A program made the position numbers and the translations under genes. The notes under the pieces are model-generated. The model searched no databases. It was not told the DNA's origin and saw only the letters and a program-made list of their open reading frames with translations. Shown here piece by piece: positions 41,227-41,998 of a DNA stretch of 41,998 nucleotides (positions within the stretch are counted from its first letter, which is position 1; every line of letters begins with the position of its first letter). Where the stretch lies: NCBI GenBank assembly GCA_902779075.1, contig CACZAK010000014.1, positions 1 to 41,998 of the forward strand, written 5' to 3'. The DNA comes from an uncultured bacterium (GTDB lineage: Bacteria > Verrucomicrobiota > Kiritimatiellia > RFP12 > UBA1067).

Positions 41227-41998
41227 ATGAAAAAAAATATAGCGTTCAAAATTGCCGCCGTGTTCGCGGCCACAACCGCCGCCCTCGCGGACACATCCAT
41301 CACCACCCGCGAAGGGCTTGCGGCGATTGCAAATGACCTTGACGGTTCCTACGCGCTCGGCGCGGACATCGACCTCGGCGGCACGGACTGGACGCCCATC
41401 GGCAACAATTCGGCGCCGTTCACCGGCTCGCTCCACGGCAACGGCTACGCCATCCGCAACCTCAGCTGCACGAACAGCCTGTAGCAATGCGACGATCGAA
41501 AGCGTCTCCGTCTCGGGAACGGTCGCGGGCAAGCAGTACGTCGGCGGTCTCGTTGGATGCATCACGGGCGGAACTCTCATCAGCAACTGCATCGCGACGG
41601 TCGATGTCGCGGCAACCAACTCCTACGCCGGAGGCCTGGTCGGGGCGTGTGCCGGTGGCAGCGCGGTCAATCGAATCGTCGACTGCCGTGCGGACGGCTT
41701 CGTGAGCGGTTCCGGCATGGCGGGCGGCTTCATTGGCTACGTCTACGCCCCGGCTGTGATCTCTAACTGCGTGGCGCGCGGCGACGTGCGCTCCGCCGCC
41801 AGCTACTACGGCGGCTTCGTCGGGCGGCTCGCCCACGATGACGCGACGATCAGCGACTGCTGGTGCTCCGGCGCCGTGTGGGGCACGGGCGGCGACATTG
41901 GGTCGTTCATCGGCCACCACGTGAGAGGAACGAATGTCAACTGCGCGGTTTCGGCCTACGCCAACGGGCCGCGTCCGTTCTGCGGGAACGATCCGGCC
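41227..41998 (+). pseudogene. GLUG-repeat surface protein, frameshifted and cut by the window edge
   Basis: From ATG 41227 a signal peptide (MKKNIAFKIAAVFAATTAALA) and the start of a GLUG-repeat protein are read (TREGLAAIANDLDGSYALGA, then FTGSLHGNGYAIRNLSCTNS). The frame stops at TAG 41482-41484. From 41480 the next frame continues without a stop to the window end with GLUG-type repeats: KQYVGGLVGCITGG, SYAGGLVGACAGG, GMAGGFIGYV, YYGGFVGRL. The usual GLFG segment between the two halves is missing, so a small deletion plus frame change is more likely than one lost base. Such proteins are secreted or surface adhesins with beta-helix repeats. An assembly error is possible. Confidence 0.7.

Overview
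The window looks like a contig from a PVC-group gut bacterium, most likely Kiritimatiellota/Verrucomicrobiota. This rests on Tat-exported Gfo/Idh/MocA-fold proteins, a GH109-type enzyme, a GLUG-repeat surface protein, LptF/G-type LPS export (so a Gram-negative envelope) and a GC-rich coding style. The taxonomic call is an inference from gene content; no rRNA or tRNA gene is visible.

Bases 1-14,200 are an accessory island. Lines I counted by hand there are about half G+C, against about two thirds in the rest of the window. The island opens with a broken vapBC toxin-antitoxin locus and 500 bases of hairpin repeats. Then comes a tight eight-gene, same-strand operon (827-13418): (1) an FHA-GYF-zinc-ribbon-GTPase; (2) a GAP1-like GTPase-associated protein with a membrane segment and coiled coils; (3) a 1013-aa single-span helical protein; (4) a GYF-membrane-trypsin-like protease; (5) a MotA/TolQ/ExbB-type channel protein; (6, 7) two different MotB/ExbD-like proteins, each with an Asp beside its single membrane helix; (8) an exported Sel1-repeat protein. 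My reading is a GTPase-controlled, proton-motive-force-driven envelope machine with a periplasmic protease output, possibly a conflict or stress system. It resembles Zorya only in its stator part. The island closes with an orphan C-terminal gene remnant and a higBA locus whose toxin has an in-frame TGA and whose promoter is covered by a 21-bp perfect palindrome.

Bases 14,427-24,995 are chromosomal. A LysR regulator precedes metY, a DUF3034-type barrel protein and cysK (sulfur amino acid synthesis). Then follow a small outer-membrane barrel, an LptF/G permease, gatC-gatA, a U32-family (TrhP-like) protein overlapping a secreted trypsin-like protease that is a clear relative of the island protease, and a DUF1643 protein on the minus strand.

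Bases 25,073-35,974 hold exported glycan-related genes: a Tat Gfo/Idh/MocA protein (minus), a 930-aa secreted protein of unknown family, two secreted glycosidase-like proteins, and a GH109-type enzyme that overlaps an iron-sulfur L-serine dehydratase by one base. A DedA membrane protein lies convergent at the end. Bases 36,116-41,218 are housekeeping: recA, rsfS, parB, an M28 peptidase, panC and a SpoU methyltransferase. The window ends in a frameshifted GLUG-repeat surface protein.

Two genome-style features recur. Three gene junctions (sdaA/next, recA/rsfS, parB/M28) carry tandem 7-base repeats of three different sequences. Several promoters have TTTGG directly before the -10 box, and three -10 boxes lie so close to the start codon that the mRNA is probably leaderless.
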